The notes beneath the pieces were generated by a model. That model was not told where the DNA came from and did not search any database. It worked only from the letters and a program-made list of their open reading frames with translations. Shown here in pieces: positions 11,796 to 20,967 of a stretch of DNA of 64,000 nucleotides (the first letter of the stretch is position 1; each line of letters opens with the position of its first letter). The position numbers and the translations under genes are program-made. The stretch spans positions 1 through 64,000 of the forward strand of contig JADJLO010000016.1 in the NCBI GenBank assembly GCA_016710075.1, read 5' to 3'. This DNA comes from Acidobacteriota bacterium. GTDB lineage: Bacteria; Acidobacteriota; Blastocatellia; RBC074.

Positions 11796-12695
11796 ATGGA
11801 AAACAGTTACAAATCATGATTCGCCGCTCTCATTGGCAGACCCAATGCCGGCAAATCGACGCTTCTCAATGCCCTGGTTGGAGAGCATATCGCAGCGGTC
11901 TCGGCTAAACCCCAGACGACAAGAACTCGCATTCAGGGGATAGTCACGCGGCCGGAAGGACAGGTCATCTTTGTCGACACTCCGGGAATTCACAAACCCG
12001 GATACGTCCTCAACAGAAGGATGATGAACCTCGTGACCGATGCGCTTTTACAGGTCGATGTCGTCCTGCTGATGCGCGATGCCGCGGCCGACTTCGGCAG
12101 CGGCGATCGTTTCACTCTCGATCTGGTCAAACAGGCTGCCAAACCCACCTTCCTGCTGCTCAACAAGATCGATCAGATGAAGGACAAGTCCAAACTCCTG
12201 CCCCGCATCGAGCAGTACACCAAAGAGTATGATTTCATCGAAGTCATCCCGTTATCCGCTCTCAAGGGCGACAACGTCGAGTTGCTCATCGGGACAATAT
12301 TCAAGCATCTGCCCGAAGGCGAAAGACTCTTCGATCCGGAACAGTTCACCGATCAGATCGAACGCAACATAGCCGCCGAACTCGTCCGCGAAAAGATCCT
12401 TGAGCTGACCAAGCAGGAGCTGCCTTTCGCGACCGCGGTCAGAACCGAAAGCTGGCAGGAGGTCAAAGGAGCCGTCGAAATTCATTGCGTCATCTATGTT
12501 GAACGCGATTCACAGAAAGCCATCATCATCGGCAAGGGCGGACAGATGCTCAAAGTGATCGGCACCCGGGCCCGTCACGATATCGAAAAGATGCTCGGCC
12601 GCCACATCAGGCTGAATCTTTTTGTCCGCGTTCAGGACCAGTGGCGAAACGATCCGCACACGCTCGATGAGCTTGGTATTGAAGAGAACAAGTGA
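11796..12695 (+). CDS. era: GTPase Era, with in-frame TGA at codon 8
   Basis: Era is an essential GTPase that binds the 3' end of 16S rRNA during 30S assembly. From ATG 11796 the frame reads MENSYKS, TGA (11817-11819), FAALIGRPNAGKSTLLN, then VDTPGIHK (G3), LNKIDQ (G4) and a C-terminal KH domain with IIIGKGGQMLK, ending at 12695. The total of about 299 codons is normal for Era. Family members have KSGF at this place, so a single G to T change (GGA to TGA) explains the stop. There is no ATG, GTG or TTG between the stop and the P-loop. Downstream initiation would lose the GTPase domain. Sequence error or a true nonsense mutation are both possible. Confidence 0.9.
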
Positions 12696-12702
12696 GCTGA
12701 TT

Positions 12703-13584
12703 ATGACGACGAAAATCTGGCACGCCATCGATGTTGAGATAGCCCGTGTCGCCGAATCCGTTGCGACGGCGCAACTCTGGGCATTCAACACCACGGGCCT
12801 CGAAGTCTCGGAGGACTCGCCCGAATTCATCACACTGCGCGCTTATTTCGATGCCGCCCCCGACTTTGAAAGAATCAAAGAAAAGATAGTTCAGGGGCTG
12901 AGTCTGATCGATCTTCCCGAAGCCGCGCTTCGCGACATCCGGCCACTGACTATTGCCGATCAGGACTGGCTCGCTGAATGGAAAAAAGGTTACGAGCCCG
13001 TAGAGATCGGAAGCAAACTAATGATCGCTCCGTCATGGAAACGGCCACATGTCGGCGAAACTGATAGAATTGTCGTTGAGATCGATCCCGGCATGGCTTT
13101 CGGAACCGGAACGCACGAGACAACTCGCGGCTGCCTTGAGCTGCTCGAAAAATACTGGCAGGGCGGTTCCCTTCTCGATGTCGGAACCGGCACGGGCATC
13201 CTTGCCATCGCGGCAGTCAAACTGCATCCCGGATCGATCGTCACCGGTTTCGACGTCGATCCGGAGGCGATCGAAGTGGCTGAAGAAAATGCGGCAATCA
13301 ATGATGTGTCGAATCAACTCGAACTTGAGGTGAACAAGCTCTCTTTTTATCGCGGACGCGATTTCGATGTTCTCCTGGCCAATCTGACGGCCGATGTCAT
13401 CGTTCCATTTGCGGGGGAGTTCCCTCAAATCATCAAACCCGGTGGAGTCCTCATCGTCTCCGGAATTCTGCTCGAACAGGGCGACGACGTGAAAGGCGCC
13501 CTCATTCCCGAAGGGTTCAATATCATCGAAGAAAAACCCGACGGCGAATGGGTAACATTCGCACTAAGGTACCTTCAGAAATAG
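12703..13584 (+). CDS. prmA: Ribosomal protein L11 methyltransferase PrmA
   Basis: This is a SAM-dependent enzyme that methylates lysines and the N-terminus of ribosomal protein L11. The 293-residue protein begins MTTKIWHAIDVE and contains the N-terminal L11-recognition domain, the GMAFGTGTHETTR motif before the catalytic domain, the SAM motif LLDVGTGTGILAIAA and the LLANLTADVI signature. It starts 7 nt after era. An earlier in-frame start inside era is rejected because this N-terminus aligns with the family and sits at the operon spacing. Confidence 0.95.
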   Translation: MTTKIWHAIDVEIARVAESVATAQLWAFNTTGLEVSEDSPEFITLRAYFDAAPDFERIKEKIVQGLSLIDLPEAALRDIRPLTIADQDWLAEWKKGYEPVEIGSKLMIAPSWKRPHVGETDRIVVEIDPGMAFGTGTHETTRGCLELLEKYWQGGSLLDVGTGTGILAIAAVKLHPGSIVTGFDVDPEAIEVAEENAAINDVSNQLELEVNKLSFYRGRDFDVLLANLTADVIVPFAGEFPQIIKPGGVLIVSGILLEQGDDVKGALIPEGFNIIEEKPDGEWVTFALRYLQK

Positions 13585-13589
13585 GAGAA

Positions 13590-13750
13590 GATTACGAAAC
13601 AGTCGAAATTTACGAAACAAACGAAAAGAGGTTATAAGGGAATTGTTCGTGAATTTATATAATGTTATTTAGTGGGTGAATTGGCTGATCTTGTCTCTTG
13701 ACCGTCTGATATTTTTCGTTTGTTTTGTTTATTCCGTCTGTTTCGTAATC
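13590..13750. repeat. 9-bp-unit palindromic element, copy A
   Basis: The left arm starts GATT and continues with four 9-mers (ACGAAACAG, then three variants). The right arm (from about 13712) is its inverted copy, also with four units, separated by about 85 nt of unrelated AT-rich sequence. It fills the gap between prmA and rsmE (both + strand) and ends 10 nt before the rsmE start, where it must separate or overlap the ribosome-binding region. Confidence 0.9.
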
Positions 13751-13760
13751 TGCATTTTAA

Positions 13761-14510
13761 ATGCAACGCCATCGATTTTTCGCCGCCGCCTCAAATGTTC
13801 AGGAAGGCAGAATCACACTGGACGCGGATGAATCGCATCATCTGACGCGAGTGCTCAGGCTGTCCGAGGGTGACGATGTCTTCGTCCTCAACGGCGAGGG
13901 ACGTGAGTGGGAATGCGAGATCATCAAAGCCGGTAAAAACTCGGTCGAGCTGACGATTCGCCGGGAGCTGCTCAACACGGTTGAATCTCCTCTGGATCTG
14001 ACTCTGGCACAGGCGCTGATCAAAGGCGACAAGTTCGACCTCGTCGTTCAGAAATCGGTCGAGATGGGAGTCACCCGAATAGTCCCATTGATAACCGAAC
14101 ACTGCGAAATACGCCGCGCCGAAGAGAAGATCGAACACCGGCTGCAACGCTGGCGACGTATTGCAATGGAAGCGGTCAAACAGTGCGGGCGAAGGAAGCT
14201 CCCGGAAATCACCGAACCTCTGAGATTCGATAAATTCTGCGAGGTTGCAGGCGAACATAATCTGATCTTCAATGAGAAAGGCGGCCGTACTCTGCGCGAG
14301 ATCTCGGCTCAACTCAACAAGCTCGACCGGCAGGTCGACCGGCTGGCGCTCTGCGTCGCACCCGAAGGCGGTTGGAGCGAAGCGGAAATTGAAATGGCCG
14401 AGGCAAACAAATTTCTCTTTGCTCACCTCGGCCCAAGAATCCTGCGAACGGAAACCGCCGCAATCGCCGCCGTCGCCCTATCACAGCATCTGTTCGGCGA
14501 TATCCCTTAA
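13761..14510 (+). CDS. rsmE: 16S rRNA m3U1498 methyltransferase RsmE
   Basis: This SPOUT-class methyltransferase modifies U1498 of 16S rRNA. The 249-residue protein has an N-terminal PUA-like domain with HHLTRVLRLSEGD, the QALIKGDKFDLVVQKSVEMGVTRI block and the knotted SAM site (VAPEGGWSEAEIEMA ... LGPRILRTETA). prmA-rsmE is a common pair; here a palindromic element separates them. The gene converges with the TonB receptor gene, leaving only 29 nt between stop codons and no clear terminator. Confidence 0.96.
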   Translation: MQRHRFFAAASNVQEGRITLDADESHHLTRVLRLSEGDDVFVLNGEGREWECEIIKAGKNSVELTIRRELLNTVESPLDLTLAQALIKGDKFDLVVQKSVEMGVTRIVPLITEHCEIRRAEEKIEHRLQRWRRIAMEAVKQCGRRKLPEITEPLRFDKFCEVAGEHNLIFNEKGGRTLREISAQLNKLDRQVDRLALCVAPEGGWSEAEIEMAEANKFLFAHLGPRILRTETAAIAAVALSQHLFGDIP

Positions 14511-14539
14511 AAGTTCAGGTCCATACCCTTCGTACTGCA

Positions 14540-17168
14540 TTAAAAGAACTTCACCGACAATCCCATGGTTAGCGATCTGCCCCGCGAGGGAGCGAACTGG
14601 AACTGCTCACGATAAAATTCGTTGGTGAGGTTCTCGAGCCCGAGGGTCAGTGTATACCTTGCGTTCTCGCGCTGGAGGTTGTATCCGGCACGAACAGTGT
14701 GAACTCCAAAGCCATTGAGACCGAACAGATCCTGAGCGATCTTGAACGGCGATTCGGTCAGCAGCGGCGAAACCCTGTCGACGTGGGCTTGAGCCCTGAC
14801 ATTGTATTCGGTCCAGTAACGGCTGCTTCTCGAACTCCACCTGGCGCCGGCGATGACTTTCAACGGGGTGATGTTATCGGCCGGGGCATCCTTCAAAGTC
14901 GTGCCGGCAAAAGGATTGACCGCTTCAATAATCTGTCCGTGCAAATATCCCACGCTGATGAACGGAGTAAGAAGCGAACCATCGAGATTCACCGAATATT
15001 CGTTGTCGAATTCAAACCCCTGGATTCTCAGCTTCGAAAAATTGATCGCCTGGTAGAGCAGGGTGCCGGATCCCATGGAGACCGGTTCGGTCGAGATGAA
15101 GTTCCGGTAAAAATTATTGAAGTAATTGAAAGAAGCTGTGTACCGGGATTTGCGTATGCGCACTCCGAGATCGGTGTTGATTCCCGTTTCAGGTTTGACC
15201 GTTGTGTTGGCCACAATGAATCCGAGAGTCGCCGGGCCGGTGAAGAAAAGTTCTTCCAGATTGGGATGGCGAAAGCTGCGGCCGACCCGTCCGATGATGT
15301 TGATAGTCTCGTTCGGGCTGAGCACAAAGCCTATGTCCCCGGTGCCGGTCTGACGCGTGATCTGATCGCCATTGGCATTCGGCAGAGTTGCAAGGTTGAT
15401 CGGTGGCTTGGCGCCTGTAATCTCAGGAGGCGCCGGATTGTAACCGGCCGTGGGATTTGTCTCGATTGAGAACCTGTCAAAACGCCCGCCGCCAATGATC
15501 CGCAGCCATTTGTTTACCTTGAATTCATCCTGAATGAAGAATGAAAGATTTCGAAAATCCGATTTCGGAACCCGCTGTGGGTAGGTTGTCGACGGCGGCC
15601 CGAGAGCGATATTCGCTGGGATGAACTGCGCCGGCGCGGGAAGCCTTGTGGCAAATCCGATGATCGAGGTCTGAGATCTGTTCTTGCGGAAATCCCGGCT
15701 GTGATCCAAAAACCAGCTCGATCCGGCCGTCAGGATGTTCCGGCTGCCGAGCTGGAAATTGGCCTGAAGATCCCATCCATAACTTTTCACATTCTGCCGC
15801 GTCTCGGTCAACAGCTTGACTCTGAAAATCGAGTCCAGAGGCGGATCATTCGGCCTCGGAGGCGAGTTGAAATAGACGGGGAAGTCATTCTGAAGGTTTC
15901 GATCCTGCTGCTGATGGTAAAAATTGAGGGCAATTCGCGAAAACCATGGCGTGATCCTGTATCGCTCATAACGGAAACCGTACTTGTCCAGATTGCTGAA
16001 AGGAAGGCTGATCTTCTGTGAAAAGAACGGCTCGACGAAATCAGGAACCCGATGTTCTGATTGCGACGTCGCAGCCAGTTGATGCGCATCCCGCCCTTGT
16101 CGCTCGAAAAAACCGGGCCGTCGCGTTCATCGTATTGCCCTGCGACTGCGAATTCGGGATCTCGGAACTCGTCCGGGCGAAAGGCGCATTAAAAGGATCG
16201 GTCAGGACACGACTGTATACGGTCGATTTCAGAACTCCCGTTGTGAAAAGGTAATTGCTCGATTCATTGAACGGGCTGCCGGCGTGATAGTTGTCGAACC
16301 TCTCAAGCCCTCCGCCAAAACGAAACGCAAACCTCTTTCCTGAAACATCGAAACGGCCGTACCCTCGTCGCCCTGTCTCATTCGAGCTGTAGAACAGATT
16401 GAGCGCCCCTCCGACTCTCAGTGTTGGAGTAGTCCGAGGCTGATCGGTCAGAATGTTGATCGTCCCGGAGAGCGCATCCGTACCATAGAGCACCGATCCG
16501 GAGCCGCTGACAACCTCCATACTCTGAATCAATGACGGATCGACCAGGCCGATCTCTATCCCCGCCCTGTCAGTCGCCACTCGCGAGCTGTTCAAACGCT
16601 CGCCATCGACCATGATCAGAATTCTCGATGAATCAAGACCTCGCAGCCTCGGACGCATCTGAAATGGCCCGTTCCCCACTGCCGTAATATTCGGCACTTT
16701 CGTCAATCCATCCTGCGTGCTGGTGATATTCTCCTTGAGCAGCGCGTCAGAAGTTATCGTTTCTGCTCGCACTGGAATATCCTGTATTTCCCGCTCGCCT
16801 CGAACCGCCGTCACTGATATCACATCCGCTATCGTTCCAGGCAGCAACTCGAAATTAAATTGAATGTTCGAACTGGATGCGTCAACGATGAATGTTCGGG
16901 ATATCGCCGAAAAACCGGTTTTTTGAACCGTGATGCTGTATTGCCCAAATGGCAGGTTTTCAAATTGATAATTTCCGGTACTGTCAGTCCTGAGCTGAAT
17001 GTCATTCTGCGTCGCAGCGCTCTTGAGCGTCACCGTCGCCGAGTCGACTGCCGCAGAGGTTGAATCCGCTACCCGACCGCTCACCTTGCCGGCTGACTGT
17101 CCGTATCCTTCTCCACTAATTGTCAAAAGTATTAAAACTGACAACAATAACGAGAACACTATTCTCAT
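14540..17168 (-). CDS. TonB-dependent receptor, frameshifted twice
   Basis: This is an outer-membrane active transporter for a siderophore, cobamide or polymer. It has a signal peptide (1-23), a carboxypeptidase-regulatory-like beta domain (about 27-110), a plug (about 120-240, with LRGLDSSRILIMVDG and SGSVLYGTDALSG) and a barrel ending in the terminal Phe of LSVKFF. As given, the frame breaks twice: an A6 run at 16107-16112 (one T short on the coding strand) and GG at 16044-16045 (one base short). Restoring each base gives a continuous protein through DKGGMRINWL and IGFPDFVEPFF. Both lesions lie in homopolymers, so sequencing error is likely. A GGAG site precedes the ATG. The substrate is unknown. 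Confidence 0.85.
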
Positions 17169-17369
17169 TTCACTTCTCCAGGGGTTTTTATTGTTTATTT
17201 GCTTGCGAGATATTAACTATCAGAATCCTAGATCAATCGTCTTATTTCAAGCTTCCCGGCATTATTTTATTTTTATGTAATCCTCAGAGGACCATCTTCC
17301 AGTTTTTTTTCAGAAACTGGATATACGAAGAGCCAACAGAATTTCCACTGAAATGTACGGATCTTCGTT

Positions 17370-17420
17370 AAGAAAAAAAAGAACAGGCAAATTTCTCTAC
17401 CTGTTCAGCTTTTTATTTTA
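17370..17420 (-). terminator. Intrinsic terminator after the 88-residue gene
   Basis: On the - strand, GAACAGG and CCTGTTC (17381-17387 with 17400-17406, 12-nt loop) are followed by eight or more T. An A/T-rich run on the other side would let it work in both directions. Confidence 0.8.
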
Positions 17421-17450
17421 GAGTTTTTTTTACTGATTTGCCCTGATCGA

Positions 17451-17717
17451 TTACCATTCCGCACGGGGACTCTGGTAAACGTCATATTGACGATGGGGTT
17501 CGGCTTCCGGCCAGGCTTCAGTGACGAAGAGTTCCGGGAACTTCTCCTCCATCTGGGCGACCTCTATTGCCTCAATCCAAACACGATCGAGATATTCCGG
17601 TTCGACACCTACGCTTTTACATGCATCCAGGTGTCGACGCACAATAGCCTCAACCTTTTTGCGCTTGTCTTCAGGCAATGAATTGACCGTATTCATCACA
17701 TCTGCTGGAACTCTCAT
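17451..17717 (-). CDS. Conserved small protein of unknown function
   Basis: The 88-residue soluble protein is rich in charged residues, with one predicted helix (VMNTVNSLPEDKRKKVEAIVRRH) and a tryptophan-ended C-terminus (SPRAEW). A very strong ribosome-binding site (GAAGGAGGAGGAG) lies before the ATG and an intrinsic terminator follows, so it is a real, well-translated gene. I do not recognise a domain. It lies between the TonB receptor and ahpD on the same strand, but its own terminator suggests separate expression. Confidence 0.65.
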   Translation of the reverse strand: MRVPADVMNTVNSLPEDKRKKVEAIVRRHLDACKSVGVEPEYLDRVWIEAIEVAQMEEKFPELFVTEAWPEAEPHRQYDVYQSPRAEW

Positions 17718-17833
17718 AGTGCTCCTCCTCCTTCACTGCTATCTGTCTGTTATTTCTGCCTGAATTGCTCCAGTTTGACCCGCTTACCACTAAATCTGCC
17801 AACTCTTGACGCGCATTAGATTGTCTCAAAAGC

Positions 17834-18388
17834 CTACACAGTTGCCCCGACTACTTGTGAACTAAAATAATTCATTTCTAACGAAACTGCCGCCGCATTG
17901 ATAGTCGAAGCGATCCTGACCGCGTCGTGAACCTGATCTTCCGTCATTCCACCATCTATAACCACCTGCTCGTGCGACCTGACACAGGCTTCACATCCAT
18001 TTATCGCACTCACCGCCAGACAGAACAGCTCGAAATCCACCTTGTTGCTCTGGGGCTTCGCAATCCAGTTCATTCGCAGCCTTGCCGGCCTGGTCGAATA
18101 ACTCTCTTTCCCGATCATGTGGCGAAAACGATAGTAAACATTGTTCATCGACATTAATGCCGCGGCAGCTTTAGCGTCTTCTATCACCGCTACATCAACC
18201 TTGCCCTGAAGATCTTTATAAATCGCTTCCGTCAAATCTTCATTCCTCGCAACTATTGCTGACGCAAACGCCGTTCCCCAAATCTGCGCAGGCGTCAATG
18301 TCGTCGATTGAAATACCGTCTGAAGATTCAACTTGATATCTTTTGCCGCATCCGGCATTTGCTCCCTCAACTTCTCGATTTCTATCAT
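17834..18388 (-). CDS. ahpD: Alkylhydroperoxidase AhpD
   Basis: AhpD is a thiol protein that reduces the peroxiredoxin AhpC and has weak hydroperoxidase activity itself. The 184-residue length is close to mycobacterial AhpD. The redox site is C132-E-A-C135 followed by H139 (CEACVRSHE), with a conserved acidic residue upstream. It lies 172 nt downstream of ahpC on the same strand, with a stable hairpin between. That order (regulator, ahpC, ahpD) argues that AhpD is the electron donor for the neighbouring AhpC. No matching operator is seen directly before it. Confidence 0.94.
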   Translation of the reverse strand: MIEIEKLREQMPDAAKDIKLNLQTVFQSTTLTPAQIWGTAFASAIVARNEDLTEAIYKDLQGKVDVAVIEDAKAAAALMSMNNVYYRFRHMIGKESYSTRPARLRMNWIAKPQSNKVDFELFCLAVSAINGCEACVRSHEQVVIDGGMTEDQVHDAVRIASTINAAAVSLEMNYFSSQVVGATV

Positions 18389-18516
18389 GATTTTTCTCCC
18401 TGTCTCATCTCTCTGCCAGGATTACAGGACGAAATTCAACACTGGTAATCGAATAAATCCCCTACGACACCAATGAATTCTGCGGAATTTCACCCGCTAA
18501 AGTTCGGCGACCAGGC

Positions 18517-18550
18517 GTTCAGAGTTCACGCTTTTGCGTGAACCCTGAAC
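18517..18550. repeat. 15-4-15 hairpin repeat, copy 1
   Basis: GTTCAGAGTTCACGC, TTTT loop and GCGTGAACCCTGAAC form a nearly perfect hairpin (one mismatch in 15 pairs). It lies 10 nt after the ahpC stop. The first 23 bases occur again at 45511. It may end or stabilise the ahpC mRNA, although no U run follows. Confidence 0.85.
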
Positions 18551-18560
18551 ACAATTAAAT

Positions 18561-19103
18561 TCAGGCCGTCGCTCCGAGCGTCTTCTCACCCTTCTGCCAA
18601 TTGCATGGGCAGAGCTCATCAGTCTGAAGCGCATCAAGCACCCTCAGCGTTTCATCGACATTTCTGCCGACCGACAGGTCATTGACCGAAACCCAGCGAA
18701 TTACCCCTTCCGGATCCACTATGAAGGTCGCTCTCAATGGAACCCCCGCATCCTTGTGCAGTATCCCCAACTCCGTTGAAAGCTCACGCTTGGTGTCCGC
18801 CAACATCGGAAAAGGGAGATCCTTCAGATCAGGATGGTTGTTACGCCAAGCCAGGTGCACAAAATGCGTGTCCGTACTGCACCCCAGCAACTGCGCTTCT
18901 CGATCCTTGAAATCCTTGTTCCGCTTCCCGAACTCTGCAATCTCTGTCGGACAGATAAAGGTAAAATCCATCGGCCAGAAAAACATCACCTGCCACTTAC
19001 CCTTGTAACTGAAGCTGTTTATCTCCTCGAACTCTTTTCCCTTCTCCAAACTCACCGCCGCCGTTAAAGAATATTCCGGAAACTTATCTCCTACTGTCAA
19101 CAT
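18561..19103 (-). CDS. ahpC: Peroxiredoxin AhpC
   Basis: This 2-Cys peroxiredoxin reduces hydrogen peroxide, organic peroxides and peroxynitrite. The peroxidatic cysteine is C51 in DFTFICPTE; the C-terminal LCPCNW (C165/C167) supplies the resolving cysteine. The 180-residue length and the GVPLRATFIVDPEG block fit the AhpC/Prx1 group, near the mycobacterial type that pairs with AhpD. A palindromic operator like the one before the adjacent Fur-type gene lies 41 nt upstream, so peroxide- or metal-responsive control is likely. Confidence 0.96.
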   Translation of the reverse strand: MLTVGDKFPEYSLTAAVSLEKGKEFEEINSFSYKGKWQVMFFWPMDFTFICPTEIAEFGKRNKDFKDREAQLLGCSTDTHFVHLAWRNNHPDLKDLPFPMLADTKRELSTELGILHKDAGVPLRATFIVDPEGVIRWVSVNDLSVGRNVDETLRVLDALQTDELCPCNWQKGEKTLGATA

Positions 19104-19143
19104 TTTATCTCTTCTCCTTATCGTAGTTGTTATTCTTCCAAAA

Positions 19144-19158
19144 TTGGAACTCGTCTAA
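19144..19158 (-). promoter_or_regulatory. Fur/PerR-type operator before ahpC
   Basis: On the - strand the site reads TTAGACGAGTTCCAA. It matches the site before the regulator gene (19544-19558) at 13 of 15 positions and resembles the 7-1-7 PerR box. A -35-like TTGACT lies just upstream. It sits 41 nt before the ahpC start. Confidence 0.6.
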
Positions 19159-19188
19159 ATTAGCAGTCAAAAAAAGGGGCTTTTCAGC

Positions 19189-19506
19189 CTATTGCTTATG
19201 ACAACCTGAACAGATCCCTCGAAGTGTTATTTCGAAGTTCTCCACCTTGTGATTGCCGGTTAATGTGTCGAACGCCATCTTTGAGATGAGCTCGGACCCG
19301 ATATCTTCAACCTTTCCGCATTTGCGACAGACGAAATGATGATGATCCGATGTGTTGGGATCGAATCTGACAAACCCTCCCTCGAAGACTTCCCTGACCA
19401 TCCCTGCTTCCTTCAGCCAGTTGAGGGTATTGTATACCGTCGCTCTCGACGTCAAAACTATGGCTCGACGCTGCGGCGTCATCTTAAGCCCGCAACTCTC
19501 GACCAT
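19189..19506 (-). CDS. Fur/PerR-family regulator with internal deletion
   Basis: This is a metal-dependent repressor of the Fur family; next to ahpC it most likely acts as PerR. The 105-residue protein is about 30 residues shorter than usual. MTPQRRAIV runs straight into LTSRATVYNTLNWL, so the stretch that forms helices 2-3 of the winged helix (normally containing HPTA) is absent, without loss of frame. The rest is intact: the wing, DHHHFVCRKCGKVED with metal histidines and the CxxC zinc pair, and the final CSGC. The junction is at 19450-19458. Loss of these helices should impair DNA binding unless it is an assembly error. Its promoter carries a PerR-like operator, consistent with self-control. 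Confidence 0.85.
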   Translation of the reverse strand: MVESCGLKMTPQRRAIVLTSRATVYNTLNWLKEAGMVREVFEGGFVRFDPNTSDHHHFVCRKCGKVEDIGSELISKMAFDTLTGNHKVENFEITLRGICSGCHKQ

Positions 19507-19543
19507 CGACTCTACTTTCTTTGGTGCAATCTCGTCATCCCGC

Positions 19544-19574
19544 TTAGACTAGTTCTAAATTGAGATTATGTCAA
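19544..19574 (-). promoter_or_regulatory. Promoter and operator of the Fur/PerR-type gene
   Basis: On the - strand, TTGACA (19569-19574), a 17-bp gap and TAGTCT (19546-19551) make a plausible sigma-70 promoter. The palindrome TTAGAACTAGTCTAA (19544-19558) overlaps the -10 box, 38 nt before the start codon, so a bound repressor would block the polymerase. Confidence 0.65.
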
Positions 19575-19600
19575 CCGGTTTTTTCAGTGGTTACAATAAA

Positions 19601-20771
19601 TTAATGCCGGCAGATGGATTCAAAGACTTTGAGAGTCTGGGAGGCGGTATGCTGCCAGGAGAAATCCTGAGCTCTTTTGACGGCCTTTAGGCTGAGGTAA
19701 TTTCTCAGATCCTGGTTACCGACGATCCAATCTGAGTTTATCGGCGATATCTTCGGGGTTGTAGGGGTTGAAATAGATCGCTGCATCAGCGGCCATTTCA
19801 GGGAGAGCGCTGAGGTTGGCGGCGGCGATGGGCAATCCCATGGCCAGGGCTTCAAGGAGGGGGAAAGAGCAGGTTTCAGCCAGCGATGGGTGAACAAAGG
19901 CGGTAGCATTATGATAAACAGCTATTAATTCCTCCCTCGGGCAGGCTGGAATATGAACGACTCTGTCTTTGAGGTTCAAGGCATGAATCTCCGCTTCAAT
20001 TTCGCGCCAGTAGTCGGGGTCAGCTTTTTCTCCGACCAGCACGAGTTTGAGGTCCTTGAACTGATCGGCGATCAAGGCGAAAGCGCGAATCAGTCTGGGG
20101 ATATTTTTGTAGCGGTGAAGTTGTGAGACATAAAGCAGGTAATCTCCCGGCAATTGGGTGATCGCCGGCATGGGAGTAAAAGTCTTCATCTCACGTTCAC
20201 TTACCCCCCAGTCGATACCGTGATAAACGACGAAAAGGGGTTTCGTGTTGTGTTTGAATGTATCGATCACGCGGTCGCGGGTGTCGTGACTGAAAACTAT
20301 CGCACCGTCACTTGATGCGAGCGCCCTGCCCATCAGTATTTTGAGAAATATCAGCCGCAATTTACCCGGCAAGGACTTCTCTTCGGCTATCAGTTCCGAT
20401 CTGAGCGGCATTGAATTGTGGAGGGCAAGAACGGTTTTCATCCCGGCTATCATTCGCCTTGAAACGAATCCGGCATTCGAAAAGAGCAGGTCAGGCTTGA
20501 TTCTATTCAAATGTGAAGGCAGGACGAACAGACGCCACAACATCTTCACAATACTCGAACCGATCCAGTTCCTCCCACTGAAAACCGGCATGGAAATCCT
20601 GTTGAATTCAAACCGATCAGAAGATCCGGGAAGGGTGAAGTCATCGAAATCGCCGGCATGAAAGATGGTAAAAGTATCTTCTCCGTTCATCCGGGCGAAC
20701 TGAGTCAGAAGCTGATTGAGATAAACTTTCCCGCCGCTGACGGCGGCCGTGGCATCAATAACGATTCGCAT
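19601..20771 (-). CDS. Glycosyltransferase family 4 (GT-B), frameshifted near 3' end
   Basis: This transfers a sugar from a nucleotide-sugar donor and opens the polysaccharide locus. It shows the N-terminal GGKVYLNQLL, the central LYVSQLHRYKNIPRLIRAF donor-binding start and FVHPSLAETCSFPLLEALAMGLPIAAA, the ExxxxxxxE motif of GT4. The main frame stops at 19716 after KLRLDRR. One base away, another frame continues with VGNQDLRNYLSLKAVKRAQDFSW to a TAA at 19601, the normal C-terminal helix of this family. The lesion is a single-base shift between 19719 and 19737. It is divergent from the flippase at 20968. Confidence 0.88.
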
Positions 20772-20967
20772 TAAACATTACACCAAAGTGAAGATTGGGG
20801 CTGTTAGCGTAACCGACAATATCAAAAAATGATTCCTCTTCGATGGCGGCGTACTTTATCAAAGTTAGACATTGATAAACAACTATGGCATGTTATCGGC
20901 TTAATTGCGAAAGGCAGAAAGCGGGCGCTTCACCTTTACCCTAAGCGAGCCTGAATCATCGGCGAAA

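Noticed and set aside
11817..11819. TGA read as glycine (alternative code 25)
   Set aside because: Many intact genes in the window end with TGA, several in overlapping stop/start junctions, so a general reassignment of TGA does not fit.
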